64,000 bases of DNA from Anaerocolumna sp. AGMB13025 (GTDB lineage Bacteria; Bacillota; Clostridia; Lachnospirales; Lachnospiraceae), in assembly GCF_029689925.1 (NCBI RefSeq), contig NZ_CP121445.1, forward strand, positions 1,233,001 to 1,297,000. The letters are read 5' to 3'. Below, in pieces: positions 1 through 9,289 of this stretch. Both the position numbers and the translations under genes were made by a program. The notes beneath the pieces are model-generated. The model was not told the DNA's origin. It did not search any database and was given only the letters and a program-made list of their open reading frames with translations. Numbering within the stretch: the stretch's first letter is position 1; every line of letters starts with the position of its first letter.

Positions 1-2
1 GA

Positions 3-311
3 ACCAGTTATGGTTCTGCACTGGATATATCAAAGGACGGCAGATTTTTGTATGCCGCAAACAGGGGGGCTGATACCATAGCCGTATATGATATAAATCC
101 GGATGGCGTATTAAATAAAATACAGGATAAGAGCAGCGGAGGAAACTACCCAAGGCATATAGCCCTGACCAAAGATGATATGGGGCTGATTATAACTAAT
201 CAGAACTCGAATGAAGTTGTTATATTACAGGTAGATGAATATAATGGAATGCTCGTAGATATGATAACCAGGAGAACCTTTTATCAGCCGTCTTATGCGG
301 AGGAATTATAA
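3..311 (+). CDS. lactonase-family beta-propeller protein, C-terminal part
   Basis: The reading frame is open from the window edge, so this is the last ~102 codons of a longer gene whose start lies upstream. The sequence shows beta-propeller repeats of the 6-phosphogluconolactonase (YbhE/Pgl) type: SxDGRFLYAANRG, then a blade with YPRHIALTKDD and NQNSNEVVIL. Full-length family members are about 340-370 residues and form a 7-bladed propeller that hydrolyses 6-phosphogluconolactone or related lactones. The substrate cannot be told from this fragment. The downstream 192 bp before the next gene is AT-rich and holds no clear terminator. Confidence 0.75.
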   Translation, partial: TSYGSALDISKDGRFLYAANRGADTIAVYDINPDGVLNKIQDKSSGGNYPRHIALTKDDMGLIITNQNSNEVVILQVDEYNGMLVDMITRRTFYQPSYAEEL

Positions 312-503
312 GAAAGATTGCTTTGAGCAGGAAGTTTAGGAAGCAGAAGATGATGGGCTTATACTATACATTGGTACATAAAAAATATGTATTTGTATTT
401 CTTAGATTTGAGTATCATTTTAAATATTAATTTTTAGCATATTATGCATATAATATTATCTTATTACTAGGACATTATTCTTGGGTAAAATACAGGGCAG
501 GAA

Positions 504-1196
504 TTGAGGATTCGTTTGAAAAATAAGAAAGAAAACAAGAATGAAAACAAGAATGAGAACAAGAATGAAAACAAGAATGAAAACAAGAATGAAAACAAGA
601 ATGAAAACAAGGTAAAGGATGCCATAGCAAAGTGTTCCTTGACCATTGGAGAAATTACGGAACACAGCAGGGAACAAGCGTCAGTAATAGAAGAGGCTGA
701 TAAAAATTCAGGAATACATTCCGTTTGGGAAGAGGAATTAAGAGATAAACAAGCTATTATCATTAACCAGATCGAGGAAGGATTTTCGGAGTATAAATAT
801 CTGGTGTTAAAGGGTGATAAAGCTGGGTATAGAAAGTTCTTAGACGAAATATATGCCTTAAACGGGGAAGAAGATTCCTATGCTGATTTTTATTACGGGA
901 ATTTAACAGAACAACAAAGAGAAGGGTTTTTAAAAGTCTTGTCAAAGGAAAATCAGAACTATGTAAAATGCAATGACTGGACAAAGAGTCTTTATTTTAA
1001 GCTGAATCCTGAATTATTGCATTTTTTACTGGAAATTACCTTGGAGGAGCTGTTATTCAGTACCTTTTACTTTACAAGATATCCCTGCACCATATGGGGT
1101 AATTATAATATGAGATTTCCTGTATTTTTTAATGATAAAAAAATTAAGAACAGATATCAGGTGTTAGCAGAACAAAGTGGATTAATTCTGGAGTAA
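504..1196 (+). CDS. hypothetical protein with N-terminal KNEN repeat
   Basis: A 230-residue protein that I do not recognise. It starts at TTG with AGGGCAGG just upstream. Residues ~7-37 are a run of Lys-Asn-Glu-Asn units encoded by a 12-bp tandem repeat; the rest (from IAKCSLTIGEITEHS) looks globular and acidic, with helical stretches (DKAGYRKFLDEIYAL) and an aromatic-rich C-terminal third (FSTFYFTRYPCTIWGNYN). No signal peptide or membrane segment is seen. The repeat sits exactly at the N-terminus, so the true start could be downstream of it, but no better start with a ribosome site is visible there. It stands alone between the lactonase fragment and the nitroreductase. Confidence 0.55.
   Translation: MRIRLKNKKENKNENKNENKNENKNENKNENKNENKVKDAIAKCSLTIGEITEHSREQASVIEEADKNSGIHSVWEEELRDKQAIIINQIEEGFSEYKYLVLKGDKAGYRKFLDEIYALNGEEDSYADFYYGNLTEQQREGFLKVLSKENQNYVKCNDWTKSLYFKLNPELLHFLLEITLEELLFSTFYFTRYPCTIWGNYNMRFPVFFNDKKIKNRYQVLAEQSGLILE
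531..612 (+). repeat. 12-bp in-frame tandem repeat (AACAAGAATGAA)
   Basis: About six to seven near-identical copies of AACAAGAATGAA, in frame in the 230-residue hypothetical gene, giving KNEN units. One copy carries GAG for GAA. Because the unit is a multiple of three, copy-number change would keep the frame. Confidence 0.9.
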
Positions 1197-1269
1197 AGCC
1201 TGAGTTAAAAATTTGCTTTTGTAGTTGTAAAATAATTGGAATGAATGCTTATACGAGAGGAGATTGTGT

Positions 1270-1845
1270 ATGTTTAAAGATTTAGTAAAACAAGCCCGTT
1301 CTTACAGGCGTTTTTACGGAGATAAAGAAATAACAATGGAGCAGTTAAGAGAACTTGCCGATTATGGCAGACTCTCTCCTAGTGGTGCAAACCGCCAGCC
1401 ATTAAAATATATATTAGTTAATTCCAGAGAAAAGAATGATAAGGTTTTTGAGAATGTTGCCTGGGCAGGTTATTTAAAGGACTGGGAGGGACCAATACCA
1501 TCGGAACGCCCTGCCGGTTACATCATTATGCTCCGTGATAATTCCATTAATAAAGTCACAACCATGGATGAAGGAATCGCCGCCCAGAGTATATTTCTGG
1601 GTGCTGCCGAAATGGGACTTGGCGGCTGCTTTATTGGCAGCTTTAAAAAGGAACAGTTAAAAAACCTGCTGGAGGTTGATGAGGAATATGATATTACCTT
1701 AGTAATTGCACTTGGTTATCCCAAGGAAGAAGTGGTTTTAGAAGATATTACCGCTGAGGGTGATGTAAAATATTGGAGAGATGAGAGTCAGGTCCATCAT
1801 GTTCCAAAACGTAGGTTAGACCAGGTTATTGTAAAGGAATTGTAA
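1270..1845 (+). CDS. nitroreductase family protein
   Basis: A 191-residue FMN-dependent nitroreductase-fold protein. The N-terminal RSYRRF (FMN phosphate contact), LSPSGANRQP and the C-terminal GLGGCFIGSF / IALGYPKEE blocks are typical of the family, which reduces nitro compounds, quinones or flavins with NAD(P)H. I place the start at ATG 1270 rather than the TTG six bases upstream, because GAGAGGAG at 1255-1262 is well spaced for it. It is monocistronic; a small hairpin (CGTTAC/GTAACG) follows the stop. The physiological substrate cannot be inferred from context. Confidence 0.85.
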   Translation: MFKDLVKQARSYRRFYGDKEITMEQLRELADYGRLSPSGANRQPLKYILVNSREKNDKVFENVAWAGYLKDWEGPIPSERPAGYIIMLRDNSINKVTTMDEGIAAQSIFLGAAEMGLGGCFIGSFKKEQLKNLLEVDEEYDITLVIALGYPKEEVVLEDITAEGDVKYWRDESQVHHVPKRRLDQVIVKEL

Positions 1846-1858
1846 GAAGCGTTAAGCC

Positions 1859-1876
1859 CGTTACTTCCAGGTAACG
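1859..1876. terminator. possible hairpin between convergent genes
   Basis: CGTTAC-TTCCAG-GTAACG forms a 6-bp stem between the nitroreductase and the convergent nitrilase gene. There is no strong T-run, so a terminator role is weak. Confidence 0.3.
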
Positions 1877-1915
1877 AAACTATTAACAATTCCTTTTCGG
1901 ACACAGAATCATTAT

Positions 1916-2659
1916 TTATGCCTTAATAAAATACCCGCTCCAGGAATCCTTGGCTTTTACACCAATTAATACCCCACTGCTTTTATCATCAGCACTGGCT
2001 ACTAAGACCCCATCCTTAGACCATAAACCACTTTTGCCTCCTGCCAAGAGTCCCCATGATTCACCGCAATAATTAGACATCATCACAGTCATGGAATGCT
2101 TTTTCGCATAACTTTGCAGCTGCTCATAAGCCTCTGTCATTGCTTTTGGTGTGTAGAAGATACCAGCCAGATATAGAGTAGTGCCGGCCCTGCCAGCCTT
2201 CTTGGCATGGAAAGGATTGCTGATGTCGGCACATATGGCAAGGGATATCCCTTCATTTTCATAATGAATAAGGGGATTATAATCAAAATTAGAAGCATAA
2301 AATTCATCTTCACCAGTATGAAGAAACTGTTTTGTATAAATCGATACAGTTTTATCAGGATATAATACAAAAGACCCAATATGCAAAACAGAAGATATTA
2401 TTATTGGAGCTCCGGCTATGATAATAATATTATTGGTATTTGCTAATTTTCTTAATTCATCCAGGCGGGCGTCGTCATCTGTAAAAGCCAGTTTTTTACC
2501 GGAAGCTCTTACATATCCCGTAATCGACAATTCAGGGAAGAGGATCAACTTAGCTCCATAGCTTATGGCTAAATTAATTAATTCATAATGCCGGGTAAGA
2601 TTTTCATCAATATCTTCATCTTTGGGTTCCATTTGGGCAGAAGCAATTATGATTGACAT
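1916..2659 (-). CDS. carbon-nitrogen hydrolase (nitrilase superfamily)
   Basis: A 247-residue cytosolic amidase of the nitrilase superfamily. The Glu-Lys-Cys triad is visible: E43 in LFPELSITGY, K110 in YTKQFLH and C143 in LAICADISNP. Length fits single-domain members such as omega-amidase or carbamoylputrescine amidase, but the substrate is not clear. GAAAGG lies just upstream of the ATG. It follows the histidine phosphatase gene on the same strand with a ~90-bp gap containing a possible hairpin, so the two may or may not be cotranscribed. Confidence 0.85.
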   Translation of the reverse strand: MSIIIASAQMEPKDEDIDENLTRHYELINLAISYGAKLILFPELSITGYVRASGKKLAFTDDDARLDELRKLANTNNIIIIAGAPIIISSVLHIGSFVLYPDKTVSIYTKQFLHTGEDEFYASNFDYNPLIHYENEGISLAICADISNPFHAKKAGRAGTTLYLAGIFYTPKAMTEAYEQLQSYAKKHSMTVMMSNYCGESWGLLAGGKSGLWSKDGVLVASADDKSSGVLIGVKAKDSWSGYFIKA

Positions 2660-2721
2660 AAAATGACCTTTCTTTTTTTATTTACGTCCTTATCAGAACT
2701 TTCGTGGTTGTTTCAAAATTA

Positions 2722-2746
2722 AGAACGGATTATCTTATACCGTTCT
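2722..2746 (-). terminator. hairpin between the phosphatase and nitrilase genes
   Basis: AGAACGG ... CCGTTCT forms a 7-bp stem with an 11-nt loop in the gap after the histidine phosphatase stop. On the minus strand it is followed by TTAATTTTG, a weak intrinsic terminator shape. Confidence 0.4.
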
Positions 2747-2748
2747 AT

Positions 2749-3381
2749 TTAAGCCGGAGTATATTCTTCGGGTAAATGGCTTGTATCATTTAAGGTTATC
2801 AGGATAGGGACCTGGCTGTTTCCTATGGATATCTTAGTGATGGAGGTATTACCAAGGAAGAAACGGTGATACATAGTCATTTTCCAATCAAAAATACCGA
2901 TTAATGCAGCTTTTATGATGCCACCGTGGGCAACAATTACCGTTCTTTTACCCGGATGTTTTTCAGCCAGACCTAATATCGCGTCCTTTGCCCGGTTGCT
3001 GGCATTACGCAGAGTTAAGTCACCGCCTACTAGTGTGCCAAGTTCTTCATCTGAGCGCCAGGCATGATATTCAACCGGATATTGTTCTCTGATCTGAGTG
3101 ATGGTAAGACCTTCCCAGGCTCCGAAATTAATTTCGCGTACGCCTTCTAAAAGCACTGGCTTTACGATATTGCTATTCTGGCAGAGAATTTCTGCCGTCT
3201 GTACTGCCCTGGTCAGGGGACTGGTATAAACATAATCAAAATTATTATGAAAAACATCTTTTAAACGATGAGCCTGTGATATGCCTTCATCTGAAAGATG
3301 GATATCGGTGCAGCCCTGGAACCGACCTTCTTTATTCCATTCTGTCTCGCCATGTCTTACTAAATATAGTTCTGTTTTCAT
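2749..3381 (-). CDS. histidine phosphatase family protein
   Basis: A 210-residue phosphoglycerate-mutase-like phosphatase. The family signature LVRHGETEWN (R9-H10-G-E) opens the protein, with the TSPLTRAVQTAEIL block, the REINFGAWEG block and the second catalytic histidine in TVIVAHGGII. Such proteins use a phosphohistidine intermediate; members include alpha-ribazole phosphatase (CobC), GpmB-like and broad phosphatases. No cobalamin genes are nearby, so CobC is not supported. The divergent neighbour is the BlaI-controlled PBP operon. Confidence 0.88.
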   Translation of the reverse strand: MKTELYLVRHGETEWNKEGRFQGCTDIHLSDEGISQAHRLKDVFHNNFDYVYTSPLTRAVQTAEILCQNSNIVKPVLLEGVREINFGAWEGLTITQIREQYPVEYHAWRSDEELGTLVGGDLTLRNASNRAKDAILGLAEKHPGKRTVIVAHGGIIKAALIGIFDWKMTMYHRFFLGNTSITKISIGNSQVPILITLNDTSHLPEEYTPA

Positions 3382-3519
3382 GATAAACTCCTTAATCGAT
3401 TGTATATTCTAATTATACCTATGTTTGGTTTGATTACAATAGCTTTTTCGCGGGTGATGCTTTGTCTTTTGATTTGTCTGTCTTTATGGGGTTCAGCGGT
3501 GGTAATAAGAAAAATTAAC

Positions 3520-3548
3520 TTGACTTTGAAATCTTACAGGTGTAAGAT
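3520..3548 (+). promoter_or_regulatory. promoter with overlapping BlaI-type operator 1
   Basis: A -35 TTGACT (3520-3525), a 17-bp spacer and a -10 TAAGAT (3543-3548) point at the PBP genes. The perfect palindrome ATCTTACA-GG-TGTAAGAT (3531-3548) covers the spacer and -10, so bound repressor would block RNA polymerase. The half site TTACA/TGTAA matches the BlaI/MecI family, and the same box recurs at 3799 and, diverged, before blaI at 11491. Confidence 0.8.
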
Positions 3549-3558
3549 ATAAAAACCA

Positions 3559-3717
3559 TCATATAATAAAACTATATAGTTATGGTTAAGACAATTATCA
3601 TATAATAAAATATATTGTTATAGTTAAGCCAATCATATACCAAAAATATGTAGGTATAGTTAAGACCATTATCACATAATAAAGCTATATTGTTATAGTT
3701 AAGCCAATTATCATATT
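3559..3717 (+). repeat. four ~39-bp tandem repeats in the PBP leader
   Basis: Four diverged copies of a 35-39 bp AT-rich unit (ATCATATAATAAA...GTTATAGTTAAGNCAATT) lie between operator 1 and operator 2 and would be in the transcribed leader. No ORF is present. The rest of 3382-3841 holds the two operators and the PBP ribosome site. Confidence 0.85.
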
Positions 3718-3798
3718 AGTCAATTAATTAATAAATTTATAGCTATATATATAAATCCAGCGCTTTAGTCAGAGATAGAGTATTATTTTTTGCTTATA

Positions 3799-3818
3799 AA
3801 TCTTACACATGTAAGATT
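3799..3818 (+). promoter_or_regulatory. BlaI-type operator 2
   Basis: AATCTTACA-CA-TGTAAGATT is a perfect palindrome of the BlaI/MecI type about 25 bp before the PBP start and just ahead of its GAGGAGG ribosome site. With operator 1 some 270 bp upstream it could be a roadblock or a second repressor contact. Confidence 0.8.
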
Positions 3819-3841
3819 TTCAGTATAGAGGAGGTATTTTC

Positions 3842-6004
3842 ATGAATACAAGGAAAAAGAAAAAAAGAAGAAAAAACTATATATATTTTATACTCAGCGT
3901 GTCGTTTACCGGATTACTTGGACTAATATTTCTAATTGTTCTACTGTTAACAAATCCGAGATCCGTTCAGTTCGGAAATATTGTCCCCGGACATAAGGCA
4001 GAAGAAGCCCAGCCGGAGGATTTACTTAAGAAGTACTTCGCCAGCCTTATAAAAGCTGATTATAAAACAATGTATTCCTTGTTGGATGAGCAAAGTCAGA
4101 TTAATCTATCACAGGACGAATTCATAAGCAGAAACCAAAAAATATATGAAGGTATTGAAGCGAAGAATATCAAAACCGAAATAACAGGGATAAAGGAACA
4201 GGTGCCGGATACGGTGATTTCCTATCATACCAGTTTAGACAGCATAGCTGGAACCATTGAATTTGAGAATCAGGCGGTATTTTCGAAAAACGATAAAGGT
4301 AGATATGCACTTTCCTGGAGTGACAGAATGATATTTCCCAAGCTTACCAGTACGGATAAGGTTAAGGTTACAAGACATGGGGCAAAAAGAGGAAAAATAC
4401 TGGATCGTAACAATGAAGTACTTGCCGGTCCAGGAACCGCAGCTTCTGTTGGAGTAGTGCCAGGTAAGCTAAATCAGGAGGGTACTTCAGATATAAAAAA
4501 ACTGGCGGTACTCCTTGATATGAAAGAGGAAGCCATTGAAAAAGCCCTGGGTGCAAAATGGGTTAAAACCGACTCTTTTGTTCCTCTAAAAACCATAGAA
4601 AAGCTTGATGAAACCGATTTGCTTACCGATAACCCGGGGATTGATACCCTGAAAAATAAAGAATTACAGGATTCACTTATTCATATTCCTGGAGTCATGA
4701 TTACCGACACAAGTATTCGGACCTATCCCCTGGGAAAGGCTGCCGCTCATTTAACCGGATATGTGCAAAAGGTCACGGCGGAAGATTTAGAAAAACATAA
4801 AGGGGAAGGGTATAACAGCAGCAGTGTCATAGGAAGAAATGGTGTGGAGGGTCTTTATGAAAAAGAACTAAAAGGTAAAGACGGTTATGAAATAGATATC
4901 CTCACCTCTGACGGGCTGGTTAAGGAAATCCTTGCATCCCTGCCCAAAGAGGATGGCAGGGATATTACACTTACCATAGATGGCAGCCTTCAAAAGTCCC
5001 TCTATGAAGAATTTAAAGAGGATAAAAGCTGCTCAGTATCCTTAAATCCTTACACCGGGGAAGTCTTAGCCTTAGTTAGTACTCCGGCTTTTGACAGTAA
5101 TGATTTTATCAGAGGTTTATCAGATAAGCAGTGGAATCAGTTAAATGAAGATACGAATAAGCCACTTTATAACAGGTTTCGCCAAAGGTGGTGCCCCGGT
5201 TCGTCCCTAAAACCAATTATTGGCGCAATTGGGTTAACAACAGGAGCAATTGACCCAGAGGAGGATTTCGGCTTTGAGGGAAAGAGCTGGAAGAAGGACG
5301 CAAGCTGGGGCGGTTATTCTGTAACAACCCTTCACACCTATAAACCGGTTATATTAGAAAATGCCCTGATCTACTCCGATAATATCTATTTTGCCAAGGC
5401 TGCCCTGAAAATCGGAAGGGCTGATCTGGAACATGAGTTAAACCGGTTAGGTTTTAATCAGAAGCTCCCCTTTGAAATCTCCATGGCAGAGGCAATGTAT
5501 TCCAATACCGATACCATTGAAACAGAAATCCAGCTGGCAGACAGCGGTTACGGACAGGGACAGATATTAATAAACCCCCTTCATCTTGCCGCCTTATATA
5601 CTGCTTTTGCCAATGAGGGAAATGTAGTAAAACCCTATCTTTTGCTGAAAGAGAACAAAGCACCAGACCTATGGCTTAACCAGGCATTCTCCGCAGAGGA
5701 TGCGAAGAGGATTAAAACAGCCCTGATAAAGGTAGTTAATACAAAAGCAGGCACTGGTTACAGCGCCCATAGAAGTGATATTAATCTGGCCGGAAAGACT
5801 GGAACTGCTGAAATCAAAGCTTCAAAAGAGGATACTAAGGGGACGGAGCTTGGGTGGTTCGGAGTATTTACAGCGGATAAAGAGACCAAAAAACCGGTTT
5901 TAATTATGAGTATGGTGGAAGATGTTAAAAATCGGGGCGGAAGCTCGTATGTGGTAAAGAAGGTTAAGGGGGTATTAGATAATTATTTATCGGATAATAG
6001 GTAA
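3842..6004 (+). CDS. MecA/PBP3-like class B penicillin-binding protein
   Basis: A 720-residue transpeptidase anchored by one N-terminal membrane helix (~15-40) after a very basic tail. Residues ~55-160 resemble the NTF2-like MecA_N domain (DLLKKYFASLIKADYKTMYSLLDEQS); a PBP-dimer region follows (RHGAKRGKILDRNNEVLA), then the transpeptidase domain with S454-S-L-K457, S512-D-N514 and K652-T-G. This order is that of MecA, Enterococcus PBP5 and Bacillus PBP3, families with low beta-lactam affinity. AGAGGAGGT precedes the ATG. Two BlaI-type operators control it, so it is probably induced by beta-lactams through BlaR1/BlaI downstream. Resistance itself is inference; a PBP gene number cannot be assigned. 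Confidence 0.88.
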   Translation: MNTRKKKKRRKNYIYFILSVSFTGLLGLIFLIVLLLTNPRSVQFGNIVPGHKAEEAQPEDLLKKYFASLIKADYKTMYSLLDEQSQINLSQDEFISRNQKIYEGIEAKNIKTEITGIKEQVPDTVISYHTSLDSIAGTIEFENQAVFSKNDKGRYALSWSDRMIFPKLTSTDKVKVTRHGAKRGKILDRNNEVLAGPGTAASVGVVPGKLNQEGTSDIKKLAVLLDMKEEAIEKALGAKWVKTDSFVPLKTIEKLDETDLLTDNPGIDTLKNKELQDSLIHIPGVMITDTSIRTYPLGKAAAHLTGYVQKVTAEDLEKHKGEGYNSSSVIGRNGVEGLYEKELKGKDGYEIDILTSDGLVKEILASLPKEDGRDITLTIDGSLQKSLYEEFKEDKSCSVSLNPYTGEVLALVSTPAFDSNDFIRGLSDKQWNQLNEDTNKPLYNRFRQRWCPGSSLKPIIGAIGLTTGAIDPEEDFGFEGKSWKKDASWGGYSVTTLHTYKPVILENALIYSDNIYFAKAALKIGRADLEHELNRLGFNQKLPFEISMAEAMYSNTDTIETEIQLADSGYGQGQILINPLHLAALYTAFANEGNVVKPYLLLKENKAPDLWLNQAFSAEDAKRIKTALIKVVNTKAGTGYSAHRSDINLAGKTGTAEIKASKEDTKGTELGWFGVFTADKETKKPVLIMSMVEDVKNRGGSSYVVKKVKGVLDNYLSDNR

Positions 6005-6159
6005 GATATAGTGGATAAGTTATTAAATTACCAAATACGCGATTCGTAAAGTAAATGATTTGTAAGTATCTGAATAAATGCTCTATAGGTATTGGAATAG
6101 CTGCAATTAATTATCGGGTAACAAGTCAAATGTATTCCAATAAATAACCAGAAGAATGT

Positions 6160-9063
6160 GTGAATGTATTGCCTATGAATAATAAAATGAAAGCTTCTAT
6201 AAAAAATAAGATAAAACCCAATATAGGAATTGCCAGGTTCTGTATCACAATTGGAATTATGACAGTAATGTTTCTGGTCTTAATTGTAAGATTATATGAA
6301 CTGCAAATCTTGAATGAACCAGAAGATGCAAGTAGTGTTACACTAAAGACCCAGAAAATCATTACCCTAAAAAGTGCCAGGGGCAATATCTATGATCGTA
6401 ACGGAAAACCTCTGGCATATAACAGGGCAGCTTATGCTGTAACCTTAAGAGATATGGGAAATTATAAAACCAGCCGGATTCGTAATCTTACTTTAAACCG
6501 TATAGCCTATAGCCTGGTGAGTCGTTTGATGAAAAATGGTGAAAAGATAAACAATGAACTAAAAATCAGGCTGAATGAACAAGGAACTTATGAATTTACA
6601 GTGAACGGTACTCAGTTACAGCGTTTTAAAGCTGATATATTCGGAAAAGCCAGAGTAGAGGATATGACGGAGGAGGAGGCAAACGCTGGGGCAGAGGATA
6701 TCATAGAATATTTAGCCAGCAGCAAACGATTTGGGTTATATGCAGAACGGGAAAATAAATACACCGCAGAGGAACTTAAGGCGTATCAGCTGAAAGAAAC
6801 TTACAGTAAAGAAGAAACCTTGGGCATTCTTGGAATACGGTATATGCTTTCTCTGAATACCTACCAAAAGTATGTACCAGTTACCATAGCAAGAGATGTA
6901 TCGGAAAAGACAATCATATATGTGAAAGAAAACCAAAACATACTGACAGGAGCAGAGATTGAGACAGACTGGGTACGTGTTTACGATGGTGGGGAAGCCT
7001 TTGCCCATATACTTGGATATACCGGACCCATATCAGAGGAGGAGCTGTCGAAACTAGGAGAAAAGAATACAAACTATACGATACAATCTAGTATAGGTAA
7101 AACCGGTCTGGAACAATATCTTGAGAGTACGCTAAAGGGTAAGGACGGTAAGGCAGAAGTCAGTGTAGATACGGCTGGAGTGGAATTAACAAAAGAAAAA
7201 CTTGTCAGTAACCCTGAACCCGGAGAAGATGTATACTTAAGTATTGACAAGGACTTGCAGACTGCCGTGTATCATATTCTGGAACAGCATATTGCGGGAA
7301 TTTTAATCAGTAATATTATAAATACCAAGGAATTTGATAAGACAGCGGTTCGGGATGCCTCTGATATAAAAATCCCAGTCTATGATGTGTATTTTGCTTT
7401 AATTAACAACGAAGTGATAAACCTTACACAGTTAAATTCGGAAACCGCAACAGAGTTTGAGAGGGAAATCTATAAGAAAATAGAACATAAAAAAGCAGAG
7501 GTACTAGATGAAATCATCAGTGCAATCAGTGAAGGTACAGCAATAAAAAGCAGTCAGTCAGCAGAACTACAGGACTATGAGAATTTTATCATCGATCAAC
7601 TTGCTATCCTGACAGACTCTGCCATAGATAAAAAGGACCTTGTATATATAGCCTGGACGTCGGATAAAAATATCAGCATCCATGACTTTTTTTCATATGC
7701 CCTTCGTATGGGATGGATTGATAGGAAGAAGATCAGTTCAAAAGGTGCTTATTTTACTATGGAAGAGAGCTGCAAGGTATTAGCGGAAATAATTGCTGAA
7801 CAATTAAAAGAAAATCGGGATTTTGATAAGCGAATCTTTAAATATCTGCTAAAAAGTGATGAAGTATCCGGTGAGGATACCTGCAGGCTTTTATATGAAC
7901 AGGGAGTACTCTCTGAACAGGATGAGGATTATAGTAACCTTATGAATCATAACATGAATGCCTATTCCTTTATCCTGAAAAAAATCGAAAACCTTCAAAT
8001 TACGCCTGCCAGCCTGGCCCTTGATCCTTATTCCGGTTCCGCAGTGGTAGTGGAAGCTGATACAGGTAAGGTTTTAGCAAGTGTTACATATCCCGGATAT
8101 GATAATAACCGGTTAGCCAATCAGATGGATTCTTCGTACTATAATAAACTGTACAGAGATCTTTCCATTCCTCTATTTAACCGGGCAACGGGTCAGTTAA
8201 TGGCACCGGGTTCCACTTTTAAACCGGTTACTGTAATAGCTGGGCTAAAGGAAGGAGTAATAGGTTCTGATACTAAAATCTTCTGCGACGGAATATTTGA
8301 TAAAGTAGTACCTCCTTTGCGCTGCTGGAAACATTATGGACATGGAGAAATAAATGGACCGGCAGAAGCAATAGAGAACTCCTGTAACGATTACCTGGGA
8401 GATATCTCTTATCGGCTGGGGCTAAAAGGAAGAGGTACTTATTCCGATGCCCAGGCTTTAAGCTATATCAGAAATTATGCCAAAGTATTTGATCTTGATA
8501 AGAAGTCAGGAATTGAGATAGCAGAAAGTGAACCCCAAATTACAGATAAATACGCAATCCCGTCTGCCATCGGACAAGGGACTCACAGCTATAATACGGT
8601 ACAGTTAGCCAGATATGTGAATACCCTGGCAACGAAAGGTACCAGCTATAAACTGTCACTAATTAAGGAAATGAAAAACCAGGTGACCGGTAAGAGTCAC
8701 ATAAAGGATAGTGAGCTACAAAGCAGAATAGACTTGCCTGATGGAATCTGGGCAGTAGTAGAAGAGGGAATGCAGTTATTTGCCGAGAATAACTCAGAAC
8801 TAAAAGACATGAAAATCACTGTTGCCGGTAAATCTGGCACAGCCCAGGAATCCGCCCGCAGACCGGATCACGCACTATTTATTGGATATGCCCCTGCTCA
8901 AAACCCGGAGATATCCGTTGCAGTGCGTATTGCCAACGGATATGCCTCCGGTAATGCGGTGGGAACCGGCAGAGATATTATTAATTATTACTTTAAGCTG
9001 GAGAAGAGAGAGGATATTGTAACGGGGAAAGCTTTGCAGGCCCTAAACCATAGGACAGATTAG
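6160..9063 (+). CDS. large class B penicillin-binding protein (PBP2/MrdA-like)
   Basis: A 967-residue membrane-anchored transpeptidase. There is one N-terminal helix (~25-50), a dimerisation domain (SARGNIYDRNGKPLAYN) and a transpeptidase domain with S685-T-F-K688, S741-C-N and K891-S-G (Ser in place of the usual Thr in KTG). A ~240-residue helical insertion (about 365-615) separates the pedestal from the catalytic domain, making it far longer than the ~600-700 residues usual for PBP2; I recall similar insertions in other Clostridia. GTG at 6160 is the only start with any ribosome-like site (AGAAG); ATG 6175 is an alternative. It follows the MecA-like PBP by 155 bp and is probably cotranscribed under BlaI. 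Confidence 0.85.
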   Translation: MNVLPMNNKMKASIKNKIKPNIGIARFCITIGIMTVMFLVLIVRLYELQILNEPEDASSVTLKTQKIITLKSARGNIYDRNGKPLAYNRAAYAVTLRDMGNYKTSRIRNLTLNRIAYSLVSRLMKNGEKINNELKIRLNEQGTYEFTVNGTQLQRFKADIFGKARVEDMTEEEANAGAEDIIEYLASSKRFGLYAERENKYTAEELKAYQLKETYSKEETLGILGIRYMLSLNTYQKYVPVTIARDVSEKTIIYVKENQNILTGAEIETDWVRVYDGGEAFAHILGYTGPISEEELSKLGEKNTNYTIQSSIGKTGLEQYLESTLKGKDGKAEVSVDTAGVELTKEKLVSNPEPGEDVYLSIDKDLQTAVYHILEQHIAGILISNIINTKEFDKTAVRDASDIKIPVYDVYFALINNEVINLTQLNSETATEFEREIYKKIEHKKAEVLDEIISAISEGTAIKSSQSAELQDYENFIIDQLAILTDSAIDKKDLVYIAWTSDKNISIHDFFSYALRMGWIDRKKISSKGAYFTMEESCKVLAEIIAEQLKENRDFDKRIFKYLLKSDEVSGEDTCRLLYEQGVLSEQDEDYSNLMNHNMNAYSFILKKIENLQITPASLALDPYSGSAVVVEADTGKVLASVTYPGYDNNRLANQMDSSYYNKLYRDLSIPLFNRATGQLMAPGSTFKPVTVIAGLKEGVIGSDTKIFCDGIFDKVVPPLRCWKHYGHGEINGPAEAIENSCNDYLGDISYRLGLKGRGTYSDAQALSYIRNYAKVFDLDKKSGIEIAESEPQITDKYAIPSAIGQGTHSYNTVQLARYVNTLATKGTSYKLSLIKEMKNQVTGKSHIKDSELQSRIDLPDGIWAVVEEGMQLFAENNSELKDMKITVAGKSGTAQESARRPDHALFIGYAPAQNPEISVAVRIANGYASGNAVGTGRDIINYYFKLEKREDIVTGKALQALNHRTD

Positions 9064-9225
9064 GGCAGACTTAATGAAACAATAGAATGGCTTACATTAA
9101 AATATCAGTAATTTTCAATGCACAGTTATCAGCGGAGGATTCATAAGTGTTGACAGTTAATTGATAGCCTTCTTTTGCTCTCGCTTTTTAGTTCCTCCAA
9201 CGGACACGAACTTACTACTAATTGA

Positions 9226-9289
9226 ATTAGATTCGTATATCAAAAGGTTTCACGGATACATTTAAACGCAGATGGCATCCGAATCTAAT
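9226..9289. repeat. inverted repeat at the 3' end of blaR1
   Basis: ATTAGATTCG (9226-9235) and CGAATCTAAT (9280-9289) are perfect 10-bp arms ~44 nt apart in the convergent gap between the PBP and blaR1; the right arm overlaps the blaR1 stop. It may be a shared terminator stem. The gap 9064-9284 otherwise holds no gene. Confidence 0.5.
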
